Source: an uncultured Marinicella sp. (GTDB lineage Bacteria; Pseudomonadota; Gammaproteobacteria; Xanthomonadales; Marinicellaceae). Taken from it: DNA of 64,000 bases. This document shows, piece by piece, positions 35,367 to 44,922 of this stretch; position 1 is the first letter of the stretch; each line of letters opens with the position of its first letter. Both the position numbers and the translations under genes were made by a program. The notes beneath the pieces were generated by a model. It made no database searches and had not been told where the DNA came from. It saw nothing but the letters and a program-made list of their open reading frames with translations. Location: the NCBI GenBank assembly GCA_947502925.1, contig CANNBS010000001.1, forward strand, positions 434,001 through 498,000, written 5' to 3'.

Positions 35367-36467
35367 TTATCCCTCAAAACCATCTTTAAAAATGGGCACC
35401 TCCGGTGGCGCTTCCACCGCCCCGATATCCACCCGTCCATCGACCACGCGACCAAATATTCCGCCGTCAAAATCCTCTTCGCCGTAACTCCATCCCAATT
35501 CAAAGGGTGTCGGAATCGGTATTAAACTCGGCATTGAGCGTCCTTGGTTAATTAAAGGCGAACCGGGTTGCGGCGTGAAATCCAGAAGAAGTGGTGACAA
35601 TTGCGGGGCTAAGGATATATTGCCTGAATTAAAATCCCCTGTACCGAGTCTTTGCTGATAATTATTGTTATAAACATAATGGCTGCCAGCCGCAGTCAGG
35701 CGCAAATCAAGATCTTCGTTATCCCAAAATAAATTATTGATTATCATGGCCTGGGATTCACCATTGGCATCCTCATTTAGTCTTGAATACAATCCACTGG
35801 TTGCTTCGGACGTGGGCGACTGTACATCATGACTGTTGTTAATCAGGGTATTATTAACAAAGTAATGTCCTATCCCATCAGCATCTGATCGAACATTAAC
35901 GGTTCCTTCGCCTGCTATGCTTTCATTAAACATAAAAACACTGTTACTGATATTGACCAAATCGCCGCCATTGACACGCAAAGCACTTACCTGAGCACCT
36001 TCATTACTCACAAAATAAACCCGATTTACCGATAACATATGTGGGTTCGCAATTTGTAGTCCAGCGGCATTGGATGTCCCTGAAAAACCATCAACAAGGC
36101 TCACGTTTTCAATGCTAAGATTAAAGTCAATATTTTCATCATACCCAACAAATAAAACGGTTGATATCCCTTCCGCATCAAGGGTGGTATCCATCGGGTC
36201 ACCCAATTGAGAGAAGCATTGGAGCTGATTAAAGTCACTCCAGCCACCTGAGATTTCCACCGTTTCATTTTCAGCGGGGCTGTAAATAAAAGGCGAAACA
36301 CCGGGCGTCAGATAATCGCCTTGTTTAATACGAATCTCATCATTCTGACCGTTAGAGGCGGCTGTGGTGAATGCACTTTGCAATTCCGCACTACTATCCA
36401 CACAAAACACGGCAGCTTGAGCGTTATGGATGAAAATAAATAATAGTAATATCTGTAAAGTCTTCAT
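35367..36467 (-). CDS. Secreted beta-helix protein with DGFE C-terminal tag (copy 2)
   Basis: This 366-aa protein has a signal peptide (residues 1-18, NAQA). A right-handed parallel beta-helix region follows with SIENVSLVDGFSGTSNAAG, SNSVFMFNES, FVNNTLINNS and IINNLFWDN coils. The choice-of-anchor-Q-like end is TPQPGSPLINQG...DFDGGIFGRVVDGRVDIGAVE, and the last residues are PIFKDGFEG. No catalytic residues of pectate lyase are evident. It is a tandem paralogue of the gene at 36538-37668. Confidence 0.75.
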   Translation of the reverse strand: MKTLQILLLFIFIHNAQAAVFCVDSSAELQSAFTTAASNGQNDEIRIKQGDYLTPGVSPFIYSPAENETVEISGGWSDFNQLQCFSQLGDPMDTTLDAEGISTVLFVGYDENIDFNLSIENVSLVDGFSGTSNAAGLQIANPHMLSVNRVYFVSNEGAQVSALRVNGGDLVNISNSVFMFNESIAGEGTVNVRSDADGIGHYFVNNTLINNSHDVQSPTSEATSGLYSRLNEDANGESQAMIINNLFWDNEDLDLRLTAAGSHYVYNNNYQQRLGTGDFNSGNISLAPQLSPLLLDFTPQPGSPLINQGRSMPSLIPIPTPFELGWSYGEEDFDGGIFGRVVDGRVDIGAVEAPPEVPIFKDGFEG

Positions 36468-36537
36468 GAATTGTTCCTCATATTATGTTGTTAGCCTTAC
36501 AATGCCGAAAACCTACTGAACAACACAAAATTATCAC

Positions 36538-37668
36538 CTAACCTTCAAAACCATCTTCAAAAATAGGAACCTCTGGAGGTGCTTCAACCGCCCCAATATC
36601 GACTTGATTATTAATGACACGACCCAATAAACCGCCATCAAAATCTCTGCTGCCATAAGTCCAACCCTGCAGAAAAAAATTAAAACCTCGTAAAGGCATG
36701 GGTTCTCGTTTTCCCCGATCAATTAAAGGTGAACCGGGTTGTGGGGTGAAATTAAGAATTTGCGGCGCCAAAAGCGGTGCTTCGGACATGTTATCAACAT
36801 CTTCTACAAAAACCCCTTCTCTGCTTTGATAGTTGTTGTTATATAAATAATAAATACCGCCTCCCGTCACCGAGATGTCCTTATGATCATTGTCCCAAAA
36901 CAAATTATTGGCAATCAGGCCTTGAGGCGTGTTGGTTGAACCACCTGTTTGATGGGTCATAAGACCGCTACTTGTATACAGGTTTGGAGTGGTCTGGCCA
37001 TTGGTATTATTGATTAATGTATTATTAACAAAATAGTATCCCTCAGCCGTCTGTGGCTGCTGCATATAAACTGAACCAAAACCATCTTTACTGTGGTTAA
37101 ACATAAATACGCTGTTACTTATACTGGTAAAATAACTGTCATGAACGCGTAAGGCAGAGATGGCAGCCGTATCCGTGTGATTACTGATAAAAAACAAGCG
37201 ATCTATTTCAACGCTGCCTTGATGCCCCGGATGAAAATACAGAACCATACCTGGCGTACTTAAACCAGAAGAGTGCCCATTACTGATGGTTAAATTTTCG
37301 ATTTTGACATTGACGTCAGGGCTTGATTGTTGATGAGAAATCGACAACACTCGATTAACCCCATCGCCATCCAACACCGTATCCATGGGGTTATCATTCT
37401 GGATAAGACATCCAATGTGATTAAAATCACTCCAACCCCCTGAAAGGGTGAGGCTTTGGTTGCTTTCGGCCAGATACGTATATTGAAAGCCAACTGTCGG
37501 TGCTGCCAGATAATCACCCACTTTAAGTTTAATGGTGTTGTCTTGACCATTGGATTCCGCGGTTTCAAGCGCATCCGTGAGTTCACTCGACGTACCCACA
37601 CAAAATGTTGCTGCCTCTAACGGCATCAAAAAAACAAACAACAAACAGAGCATTAAAATTTTAGGCAT
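36538..37668 (-). CDS. Secreted beta-helix protein with DGFE C-terminal tag (copy 1)
   Basis: 376 aa with the same layout as the downstream copy. It has a signal peptide, AATFCVGTSSELTDALETAESNGQDNTIKLKVGDY, coils such as SNSVFMFNHS, FVNNTLINN and IANNLFWDND, and the end VDIGAVEAPPEVPIFEDGFEG. The two copies share long identical stretches at both ends and differ in the middle, which fits duplication followed by divergence of the exposed coils. Probably surface or secreted; the role is unknown. Confidence 0.75.
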   Translation of the reverse strand: MPKILMLCLLFVFLMPLEAATFCVGTSSELTDALETAESNGQDNTIKLKVGDYLAAPTVGFQYTYLAESNQSLTLSGGWSDFNHIGCLIQNDNPMDTVLDGDGVNRVLSISHQQSSPDVNVKIENLTISNGHSSGLSTPGMVLYFHPGHQGSVEIDRLFFISNHTDTAAISALRVHDSYFTSISNSVFMFNHSKDGFGSVYMQQPQTAEGYYFVNNTLINNTNGQTTPNLYTSSGLMTHQTGGSTNTPQGLIANNLFWDNDHKDISVTGGGIYYLYNNNYQSREGVFVEDVDNMSEAPLLAPQILNFTPQPGSPLIDRGKREPMPLRGFNFFLQGWTYGSRDFDGGLLGRVINNQVDIGAVEAPPEVPIFEDGFEG

Positions 37669-37863
37669 AACATGTCCTCATTGAACTTAATTACCCTGTT
37701 AAATGCCACAGCGCCCATAACAACACAAAAAAATGGGCTTTTTTAATACATATTTCTCAGTTATTGGTAAATTTCTTAAGTGAAGGACAAAAATTTAATG
37801 AGGTATCACCGAAAATCAGCAAGGTTCTGAATTGTTGTTAATCAGCTTAAATTTGAATCTGGC

Positions 37864-38271
37864 TTACACTTTATCAACCGGATGATGAACACCGTCATAG
37901 GTGGGTACATTGTCTATTTTGAGCGGATTAATGCCTTCTAAACACGCAACATTAAAACCATATTCTTCCGGATTAGATCGGCGCTGATGGTGGGTGTAAA
38001 TGCCGCAAACACCACAGAAATAATGCCTGGCGGTTTTGGTGTTAAATTGGTAGAGCTTAAGATTTTCTTCACCTTTGATTATTTTAATACCGGATAAAGG
38101 CACCGATGCGGCAATTGCGCCCCTTCTTCTGCATAAGGAACAATCACAGCGCCTGATATCTTCGAGACCGTTGGGCAAATTTAATTCAAATTCAACGGCA
38201 CCGCAATGACAGCTGGCTTTGTGTTTGGTTAAAATTTTTATACCATCCACTTTTGTTAAATTCAAACTCAT
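37864..38271 (-). CDS. GFA/CENP-V family protein
   Basis: This 135-aa protein has the zinc-binding pattern CHCGAVEFEL, RRCDCSLCRRRGA and HYFCGVCGIYTHHQ, diagnostic of the glutathione-dependent formaldehyde-activating (GFA) fold. Most members are uncharacterised, and the formaldehyde reaction should not be assumed. It starts 11 bases after the 99-aa membrane-protein gene on the same strand. Confidence 0.88.
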   Translation of the reverse strand: MSLNLTKVDGIKILTKHKASCHCGAVEFELNLPNGLEDIRRCDCSLCRRRGAIAASVPLSGIKIIKGEENLKLYQFNTKTARHYFCGVCGIYTHHQRRSNPEEYGFNVACLEGINPLKIDNVPTYDGVHHPVDKV

Positions 38272-38282
38272 ACCTTTATTTA

Positions 38283-38582
38283 TTATTTGTTTTTATTTTG
38301 TTCCGCTATAATTTTCAGCGCATCAGCATCATCGTTTATCATGCGCTCCATGGTTTTAAGCAAATCTTCTCTGGACACAGAAACCCAACGGCGACCACCT
38401 TGTGCAGCCAATGATAAGATAAAACTAATCATAACTAATAATACGGTGTAATCATAGATACCTCTGATCTCTAACATGATTAAAATTGCTAAAGGCACCA
38501 GCGCTAAAGCCGTGAGCACGTCCACCCACGGCTGTTCTTTTCTGGCTTTCTGAAACAGCTCAATATCGCGTTTATCCATCAT
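38283..38582 (-). CDS. Small two-helix membrane protein
   Basis: This 99-aa protein has a basic N-terminus, two hydrophobic segments (about residues 21-40 and 45-62) and a C-terminal cytoplasmic helix (EDLLKTMERMINDDADALKIIAEQNKNK). A truncated paralogue of its C-terminus lies at 29623-29760. Function unknown. It is in the same direction as the GFA gene. Confidence 0.65.
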   Translation of the reverse strand: MMDKRDIELFQKARKEQPWVDVLTALALVPLAILIMLEIRGIYDYTVLLVMISFILSLAAQGGRRWVSVSREDLLKTMERMINDDADALKIIAEQNKNK

Positions 38583-38650
38583 TTTATTTCCTCAATTATT
38601 TAACCAAGCTAATACAAAACCGTTATGTATTTTACTGTATTTATATGTAA

Positions 38651-39364
38651 TCATGCCGTCATTTGCTGCCCGATCAGCCCCAGTAAAAAACCCAATAAAG
38701 CAAAGATAGGCGGCGACCAATGGGATTCGAGTTTGGCTTGTGGCGCGATGTCCTGAAAAATAATGTAGGTGATGCCACCGGCAGCGAACAGCATGATGCC
38801 CGACACAATGTTCTGGTAATCACTCAGTAACCAATAACCCGACAAACCGGCTATCGGGCCTAAGAAGGCAATCAGAATAAACACAAAAATAATCTTTTTA
38901 ACGCTATAGTGCGTTGATGATTTAATTTCCCGAAAGGCATTAAAACCTTCGGGCAAATTCTGCAACGCCATAATCCCGGCCAACAGCGGCGCGACTTTTT
39001 TATCAATCACAAACGTGGCCCCCAGTGCCAGCGCTTCAGGAATAAAATCAGCCAGCATCGCGACCAATTGACTGGCGGACGTTTGATTTTTAGCCAGAAT
39101 AATATCCAAAGCCATAAACACCAGGCCACCCAGTACAAAGCTGATGGCCGTGGCCCAAATCGGCAAGTCCTTGCTGCCCTCCGGTACCAGAACCAACGCC
39201 ACCGCCGCCAGTAAAGCCCCGCCACCAAAGGCCATAACACCATGCCGAAGCTCATTCTTTAACCAATCCTGGCGAATATTTTCAAACGCAGCTAAGGTTC
39301 CGCCAATTGGAATAGCGATACCGGCCAGCAAGGTCAACAGTATAATGATTAACCACTCATTCAT
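38651..39364 (-). CDS. ZIP-family metal transporter lacking canonical histidines
   Basis: This 237-aa protein has eight hydrophobic segments in the ZIP/ZupT arrangement. The helix 4 and helix 5 signatures are recognisable as ADFIPEALALGATF and MALQNLPEGFNAF, but the usual HNxPEG histidines are Asp/Phe and Gln here. The loop between helices 3 and 4 is short and lacks histidines. Family membership is clear from the xPEG/PEA pattern and length. Metal specificity, or transport at all, is doubtful. Confidence 0.75.
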   Translation of the reverse strand: MNEWLIIILLTLLAGIAIPIGGTLAAFENIRQDWLKNELRHGVMAFGGGALLAAVALVLVPEGSKDLPIWATAISFVLGGLVFMALDIILAKNQTSASQLVAMLADFIPEALALGATFVIDKKVAPLLAGIMALQNLPEGFNAFREIKSSTHYSVKKIIFVFILIAFLGPIAGLSGYWLLSDYQNIVSGIMLFAAGGITYIIFQDIAPQAKLESHWSPPIFALLGFLLGLIGQQMTA

Positions 39365-39470
39365 TGTTTTAGTTTAGCGCAGATATTAAACGGACACAAA
39401 CCACCTTCCCTACATAAAAAGTCATAACTTCAATATCTGGACCTCACCGAATTGAAACGGTCATAGTACC

Positions 39471-39492
39471 GTAGGCTGGGCTTTGCCCATCA
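39471..39492. repeat. GTAGG-type dispersed hairpin repeat
   Basis: GTAGGCTGGGC-TTTGCCCA pairs TGGGC with GCCCA. Related copies lie at 61167-61200 and 63757-63783. Such units are widespread in gammaproteobacterial intergenic DNA. The rest of 39365-39568 shows nothing further. Confidence 0.45.
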
Positions 39493-39568
39493 ACATAAAA
39501 TGTAATTTTATGGTTTTGGTTGGTGATGGTTAAAGCGCCATAATATGTGATGGACGAAGCTATAGGTC

Positions 39569-40120
39569 TTACTCAGCACGTTCTGTTATTTTGATATCAA
39601 TATGGTTTGCAATGTCTAAGGCAATTCGTCGTTCATGCTTTCTTCTATAGACTTTTAGAAACTGTTGCCTTTCACGTGACTTTAAATTTAAGTAAAAGAA
39701 GTCAATAAAATATGTTTTACCAACATTGTTCTTTCTTTCACTCACTTTGACCTGTATTCCCGCAATATCTTCGTAATTTACTGTCTCTGCTCTGAAATAT
39801 TTATGTTGCTTGAGTTTAATTTTTATAAGACCTTTGGCATTATCAAACTCAACATAACCTTTGTACCAAATATAATACAAAATCATGAGTGCCACTGTGG
39901 ATGCGGCCAAAAACCTCCACCCTATCAAGAATTCATAGGGCGCATAAACATCTATATTTTCAAGGTTTGCAAACCAAAATACCCCCAGAAACAATAAAGT
40001 AAATATTGAGCGCACGATATCATCCGACTGAAAAGCTTCCCTCACTCGCAAACACCCGGGCTTAGGTTCGCTGACGAGAAAATGAGGGTTATTAAAGATA
40101 ACGCGACTGTTTATATTCAT
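39569..40120 (-). CDS. Hypothetical protein with two membrane helices and PH-like tail
   Basis: This 183-aa protein has two hydrophobic segments near residues 36-50 and 66-86. A mixed alpha/beta cytoplasmic part follows (YVEFDNAKGLIKIKLKQHKYFRAETVNYEDIAGIQVKVSE) that resembles bacterial PH-like domains. No known family assigned. It starts 13 bases after the diguanylate cyclase stop on the same strand, so may be co-expressed. Confidence 0.6.
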   Translation of the reverse strand: MNINSRVIFNNPHFLVSEPKPGCLRVREAFQSDDIVRSIFTLLFLGVFWFANLENIDVYAPYEFLIGWRFLAASTVALMILYYIWYKGYVEFDNAKGLIKIKLKQHKYFRAETVNYEDIAGIQVKVSERKNNVGKTYFIDFFYLNLKSRERQQFLKVYRRKHERRIALDIANHIDIKITERAE

Positions 40121-40132
40121 AGAGACCTGTGT

Positions 40133-41311
40133 TTATATGTTTGACGCCAAAACCACCTGATTGCGACCTTGTCTTTTGGCTTTATACAAGGCCTTATCGG
40201 CATGGCTTAATCCCTGTTCAATTTTTTCTTTTTGACTCATCTGATATACGCCGATACTGATGGTGAATTGTATGGTTTTTTGATGCGCAACCGACACACT
40301 CATTTGTGCAACCTGCTGACGTATATTTTCAGCCAGTGCCAGCGCTTCACGCTCAGATAAATCGAATAAAGTGATTAAAAATTCCTCACCACCCATACGA
40401 GCAATCAGACGCTTGTCATTGTCAAACGTTTTGAGTAAATCAGCGAACTCTTTTAGCACCTGATCGCCGGCGGCATGGCCTTCATCATCATTGATGCTTT
40501 TAAAACGATCAATATCAATGGCCAATAAAACGGCTTGGTTCTTATCCTGAGTGGTTCGATTACCGGACTCGATTGCATTAAAAAAACCACGGCGATTAAG
40601 CAAACCCGTGAGCCAGTCGCGCTTAGCCAAATCTGAATTGCGTGCAGCTAAGGAAGCGAATTTCAATGCTAGGCAACCCACAGCTAATATCAGCATATAC
40701 AGCAATGAGGCGATGGTGAATACCGAACGGTGATAATCCAGCGACTGGCGCGCTGTGGTCGGTAAAATCTCAATCAAACCGGCATAAGACCACACAAAAA
40801 TAATTAAATAAATAACAACGACATATCGTAAGCGGCGGTAAATTCGTGCCAGCTCGGTGCGCAATGGTGCTGACAGCGCGTGTTGCAAGGCGAGCAGATA
40901 CACAACCTGGCCACCGGCTGTGGTAAGAACTCGGAATCTGGCATTCGGCCAAAGTATCTCCCAGGCCACAATACTGATGGCCGGAAACACAAGGAGTAAA
41001 ACCAGCAGCCAGGGCTTAACCGACTGTTGTCCAAAATGCCAAAAGCCCATTAAGAAAAAAACTGAACCAAATCCGATGGCTAAATGATTTAATGCATTTC
41101 GAAACAGCTCCCAGCCTTGTGGAACCTCAATAGAAAAAGCAAATAAAGAGACACCGTTGAGTAAAAATCCCAGGGCCCACCAAATCGCGGCCCGATCATT
41201 CAGGCGACCGGTGCCCAGGTATAGCAACAGACCGCCGAGCATTATCTGTATAATGCCGCGGGTAAACGCCATGGTGACAATATCAACCGTTAGTAGACTA
41301 ATACCATTCAT
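40133..41311 (-). CDS. Membrane-anchored diguanylate cyclase
   Basis: This 392-aa protein has seven hydrophobic segments in the first 210 residues, a MASE-like sensor layout. A GGDEF domain follows: RDWLTGLLNRRGFF, AIDIDRFKSINDDEGHAAGDQVLKEFA and the active-site RMGGEEF. GGEEF is a catalytically competent variant. A possible inhibitory RxxD site is not obvious. It makes cyclic di-GMP in response to an unknown membrane signal and is divergent from the tehB-led cluster. Confidence 0.9.
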   Translation of the reverse strand: MNGISLLTVDIVTMAFTRGIIQIMLGGLLLYLGTGRLNDRAAIWWALGFLLNGVSLFAFSIEVPQGWELFRNALNHLAIGFGSVFFLMGFWHFGQQSVKPWLLVLLLVFPAISIVAWEILWPNARFRVLTTAGGQVVYLLALQHALSAPLRTELARIYRRLRYVVVIYLIIFVWSYAGLIEILPTTARQSLDYHRSVFTIASLLYMLILAVGCLALKFASLAARNSDLAKRDWLTGLLNRRGFFNAIESGNRTTQDKNQAVLLAIDIDRFKSINDDEGHAAGDQVLKEFADLLKTFDNDKRLIARMGGEEFLITLFDLSEREALALAENIRQQVAQMSVSVAHQKTIQFTISIGVYQMSQKEKIEQGLSHADKALYKAKRQGRNQVVLASNI

Positions 41312-41564
41312 GTGAAATGTATCTGCAAGACGAAGTGATCGGGGATAATATGGTAATTAAACATATATTTAATCCAAAGCTTATCGCACATTATAGCTAA
41401 TTGAGTGCTTGCCATGATAATTTGTCGTGAATTGTCATATTCAATGCACTAAACATTACTGTGCCGTATAACCAGCCGAATAAATCTGTATTCCCTTACT
41501 GATGCTTCAGCGGAAATCATCTATAATTGAAGTATTAACTAATACACCGTGAGAAGTGATTGCC

Positions 41565-42140
41565 ATGTCAGATGAAACAATCAACAGCCGTTACGGCTTA
41601 AATCCGGCCCACAGTGAAGTGGTCGAGGCCTGCAAAACCGTTGAACCCTGCCGGGTTTTGGATATGGGCTGTGGCAGCGGGCGAAATGCATTGTACTTAA
41701 GTCAACTGGGCTTTGAGGTCACAGCTGTGGACAATAATCCCAATGCCATTCAAAGCTTGCAGCAGATTGTCGCTGCAGAGGCTATCAATAACATTCAGGC
41801 ACAGGTTTACGATCTGAATCAGGCTGAACTCAGCGAAGATTATGGCTTTATCGCCTGTACCGTGACCTTAATGTTTCTTCATCCCGCGCAGGTTGATGCG
41901 GTGATCACTGATATGCAAGCCCATACCCTGCCGGGTGGTTATAACCTGATTGTTTGCGCCATGGATACAGACCAGCACCCATGCCCGGTTCCCTTCCCCT
42001 TTACCTTCAATGCAGGCCAGTTAAGCGAAGCCTACGCTGGGTGGGAATTCCTCAAGTATAATGAAGACATCGGCACCATGCACAATGGTGCGCAACTACA
42101 GTTTGCCACCCTGTTAGCGCGCAAGCCGAATCAGTCATAA
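41565..42140 (+). CDS. tehB: TehB-like SAM methyltransferase
   Basis: About 191 aa from ATG 41565. Motif I reads VLDMGCGSGRNALYLSQLGFEVTAVDNN. The YGLNPAHSEVVEAC N-terminus and CTVTLMFLHPAQVDAVI segment match the TehB tellurite-resistance methyltransferase family. The longer GTG start at 41556 is less likely. It is the first gene of a tight plus-strand cluster, 19 bases before the flavoprotein. True substrate unknown. Confidence 0.85.
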   Translation: MSDETINSRYGLNPAHSEVVEACKTVEPCRVLDMGCGSGRNALYLSQLGFEVTAVDNNPNAIQSLQQIVAAEAINNIQAQVYDLNQAELSEDYGFIACTVTLMFLHPAQVDAVITDMQAHTLPGGYNLIVCAMDTDQHPCPVPFPFTFNAGQLSEAYAGWEFLKYNEDIGTMHNGAQLQFATLLARKPNQS

Positions 42141-42159
42141 TGAATTGGGAGGTCTTTTT

Positions 42160-43290
42160 ATGCGAATAACTGTCATCGGTGCCGGTTTTGCCGCACTCAC
42201 CGCGGTCAAAACGCTGCGCAAACAATCAAAAACCGTTGACATAACGGTTATCGCTCCGAAAGCTGAGTTCGTCTATTTACCCAGCCTTATTTGGCTGCCA
42301 ACCGAGCTGCGAACAGCCGATGATTTGCGCATTGACCTCACCCATTACTTTACAAAAATGCGCGTCAACTTTGTCGCCGGCAAAGTACAGAAGATTTCTG
42401 ATAACGGTCGCCAGGTTTTTACCGAGACCGAAACGGTTGAGAACGATGCCCTGATTATTGCCGGTGGCGGTCGCTTTATAAAAAAACTGCCGGGTATTGA
42501 GCATGTCCTGACACCGTGTGAAGGCATTACAGTCGGCGAGACAATCAGTACGAAACTCGCCGCTATGAAATCCGGCACCATTGCGATGGGTTTTGGCGGC
42601 AATCCAAAAGAACCGACCGCCATGCGTGGTGGCCCTATGTTTGAATTTGTGTTTATTATCGAAACCTTATTGCGCAAACAGGGCCGACGCGATCAATTTA
42701 AACTGGTGTTTTTCAACCCCAAAGATAAACCCGGTGTCCGCTTAGGCCCGGATGTACCCGGCAAGCTGATGCAGTTGATGCGCAAACAAGGCGTAGAAAC
42801 CCACCTTGGTCATAAAATTAAAGGCTTTACCGAAAAAAGTGTCATTACAGAAGGTGCTGAGATTGCCGCTGATCTCATCCTGTTTATGCCGGGTATGACC
42901 GGCGCTGCCTGGCTGGACAACACCAACCTTCCGCGCTCACCAGGTGGCATGATAGCTGCCAATGAGCACACTCAGGTGGCCGGCTTTAAGCATGTTTATG
43001 TGGCCGGTGATGCGGGCAGTTTCCCCGGCCCTGAATGGCAGCCCAAGCAAGCCCACGCCGCTGATATCCAGGCCAAAGTGGCCGCCACCAATGCGCTGCG
43101 TTTACTGCACAGTGACACCGCTGAACTTGATAAAATTCACCATGAACTGTTGTGTATCATTGATTCTCTGAGCCATGGCATTTTTATCAAGCGTAACGAT
43201 AAAGGCGCCACCTTCTTACCGCCCTTGCGCATCATGCATTACGCCAAACGTTTTTTTGAAAAGCGCTACTTACGACAGTATCGGGGTTAA
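42160..43290 (+). CDS. SQR/NDH-2-like FAD oxidoreductase
   Basis: 376 aa, started at ATG 42160 because GGGAGG lies 7 bases upstream. It has the FAD-binding N-terminus RITVIGAGFAALTAVKTL, a middle NAD(P)-like segment and the C-terminal GFKHVYVAGDAGSFPGPEWQPKQAHAADIQAKVAA, typical of sulfide:quinone reductases and type II NADH dehydrogenases. The C-terminal amphipathic region (IMHYAKRFFEKRYLRQYRG) could bind the membrane. Cysteines occur at about 131 and 338, but the SQR redox pair is not certain. In this cluster it could pass electrons from the neighbouring flavoenzymes to quinone. Confidence 0.8.
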   Translation: MRITVIGAGFAALTAVKTLRKQSKTVDITVIAPKAEFVYLPSLIWLPTELRTADDLRIDLTHYFTKMRVNFVAGKVQKISDNGRQVFTETETVENDALIIAGGGRFIKKLPGIEHVLTPCEGITVGETISTKLAAMKSGTIAMGFGGNPKEPTAMRGGPMFEFVFIIETLLRKQGRRDQFKLVFFNPKDKPGVRLGPDVPGKLMQLMRKQGVETHLGHKIKGFTEKSVITEGAEIAADLILFMPGMTGAAWLDNTNLPRSPGGMIAANEHTQVAGFKHVYVAGDAGSFPGPEWQPKQAHAADIQAKVAATNALRLLHSDTAELDKIHHELLCIIDSLSHGIFIKRNDKGATFLPPLRIMHYAKRFFEKRYLRQYRG

Positions 43291-43293
43291 GGT

Positions 43294-44922
43294 ATGGCTG
43301 AATCGTCACACATCATTTCTTCCGATGTTTTGGTCATTGGTGGCGGACTGGCCGGCATTGTCACCGCCTTGGAAAGTGTACGCGCAGGTCTGTCCGTCAC
43401 ACTGGTTGACCGGGATACGCCGGAGCGATTTGGCGGTCTGGCACGTTGGGCTTTTGGTGGTATGCTACTGGTCGATACACCGTTGCAACAAAAAATGAAA
43501 ATTACTGATTCACCGGAGATTGCACTTAAAGACTGGCTCAGTTTCGGCGAACTGAATCCTGAAGACCGGCTGTCCCTGCAATGGGCACGGCATTATGTCG
43601 AGCACTGTCGCGCCGAAGTGTACGACTGGCTAACAAAAGAAGGCATTAAGTTTTTACCGGCAGTAAATTGGGTTGAACGGGGTCGTTTCGGCGAAGGTAA
43701 TCGTGTGCCCAGATACCATGTGGTCTGGGGCACGGCGCGTGAGTTGGTGCGAACCTTAATCGCAGCTTTGCAACGGGAAAATAGCCACGATCAATTAACG
43801 CTGCTGCATCAGCACCGCGTCACTGAATTAGACCACGAGGCCGGACAAGTCAGTGGTGCGATGGCGATTAACGAAATCAGCGGTGAACCGGTTCGTTTAC
43901 GTGCACGTTCGGTGGTGATGGCCACCGGCGGCATTAATGGCAGTCACAAGGAATGTCGAAAAAACTGGCCCGAAGACCGCTCACAACCGAGTGAGATGTT
44001 AAACGGTGCCCACCCTTTTGCCGACGGACAGATGCATCACTGGGTCGCCGATAGACTTGATGGTCAGATTACCCATGTCGGTGATATGTGGAACTATGCC
44101 GCCGGTTTTCCGCATCCCTACCCGCATTTTCCCGGACACGGCTTATCCACCATCCCCTGTAAATCAGCTTTGTGGCTGGACCATCAAGGCAAGCGTATCG
44201 GCCCGGAACCTCTGGTCACCGGCTATGATACAAACTGGCTCTGCCAGCGGGTGGCTGAACAGAACAAACCCTGGACCTGGCATCTGTTAAACTGGCGCAT
44301 CGCCGCCAAAGAATTCGCCATCTCGGGTGCCGAACATAATCAGCGCATCCGTGATAAACAATTCCCGCAGTTTATTAAAGAACTGCTGTTCGGCAATCAC
44401 CGTCTGGTACAACAAATGCAACGGGAAAGCCGAGATTTTCTGGTGGCCGATACACTGGAAGAACTGGCGATGAAAATGAATCGCCTGACCTGTTCCAATG
44501 ACATCAACCCAAAAACATTGCAGGCCACCGCCGATGCCTTTGATGCCAATTTTAACCAAGGATTAAAGCAACACAACGATCACCAAATACGCCTTATTCA
44601 ACACGCCCGGCAATGGAAGCCAGATCGCTTACGCACCTGCAAACCCGCACCACTCCAACAAAAAGGCGCCGGGCCGTTTATCGCCATTCGCATGCAACTG
44701 ATTACCCGCAAAAGCCTTGGGGGGTTACTAACCGACCTGCACAGTCGGGTGCTGGATGCCGATGGCAAACCCATTGACGGGCTCTATTGTGTCGGTGAAG
44801 CGGCCGGTTTTGGCGGCGGCGGTGCCAACGGGAAACGCTCACTGGAAGGCACTTTTTTACCCGGCTGTATTCTCACCGCCCGTGCCGCAGTGCGTTCGAT
44901 AACGGGGAGAGAACAAATATGA
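43294..44922 (+). CDS. FAD-binding dehydrogenase (COG3573 / flavocytochrome c-like)
   Basis: This 542-aa flavoprotein has VLVIGGGLAGIVTALESVRAGLSVTLVDRD at the N-terminus and VVMATGGINGSHKECRKNWP. The C-terminal FAD contact is GLYCVGEAAGFGGGGANGKRSLEGTFLPGCI. It belongs to the fumarate-reductase-like family next to ketosteroid dehydrogenases. There is no haem motif. It lies 3 bases after the SQR-like gene and overlaps the next start by 4 bases (ATGA), so it is translationally coupled. Substrate unknown. Confidence 0.82.
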   Translation: MAESSHIISSDVLVIGGGLAGIVTALESVRAGLSVTLVDRDTPERFGGLARWAFGGMLLVDTPLQQKMKITDSPEIALKDWLSFGELNPEDRLSLQWARHYVEHCRAEVYDWLTKEGIKFLPAVNWVERGRFGEGNRVPRYHVVWGTARELVRTLIAALQRENSHDQLTLLHQHRVTELDHEAGQVSGAMAINEISGEPVRLRARSVVMATGGINGSHKECRKNWPEDRSQPSEMLNGAHPFADGQMHHWVADRLDGQITHVGDMWNYAAGFPHPYPHFPGHGLSTIPCKSALWLDHQGKRIGPEPLVTGYDTNWLCQRVAEQNKPWTWHLLNWRIAAKEFAISGAEHNQRIRDKQFPQFIKELLFGNHRLVQQMQRESRDFLVADTLEELAMKMNRLTCSNDINPKTLQATADAFDANFNQGLKQHNDHQIRLIQHARQWKPDRLRTCKPAPLQQKGAGPFIAIRMQLITRKSLGGLLTDLHSRVLDADGKPIDGLYCVGEAAGFGGGGANGKRSLEGTFLPGCILTARAAVRSITGREQI

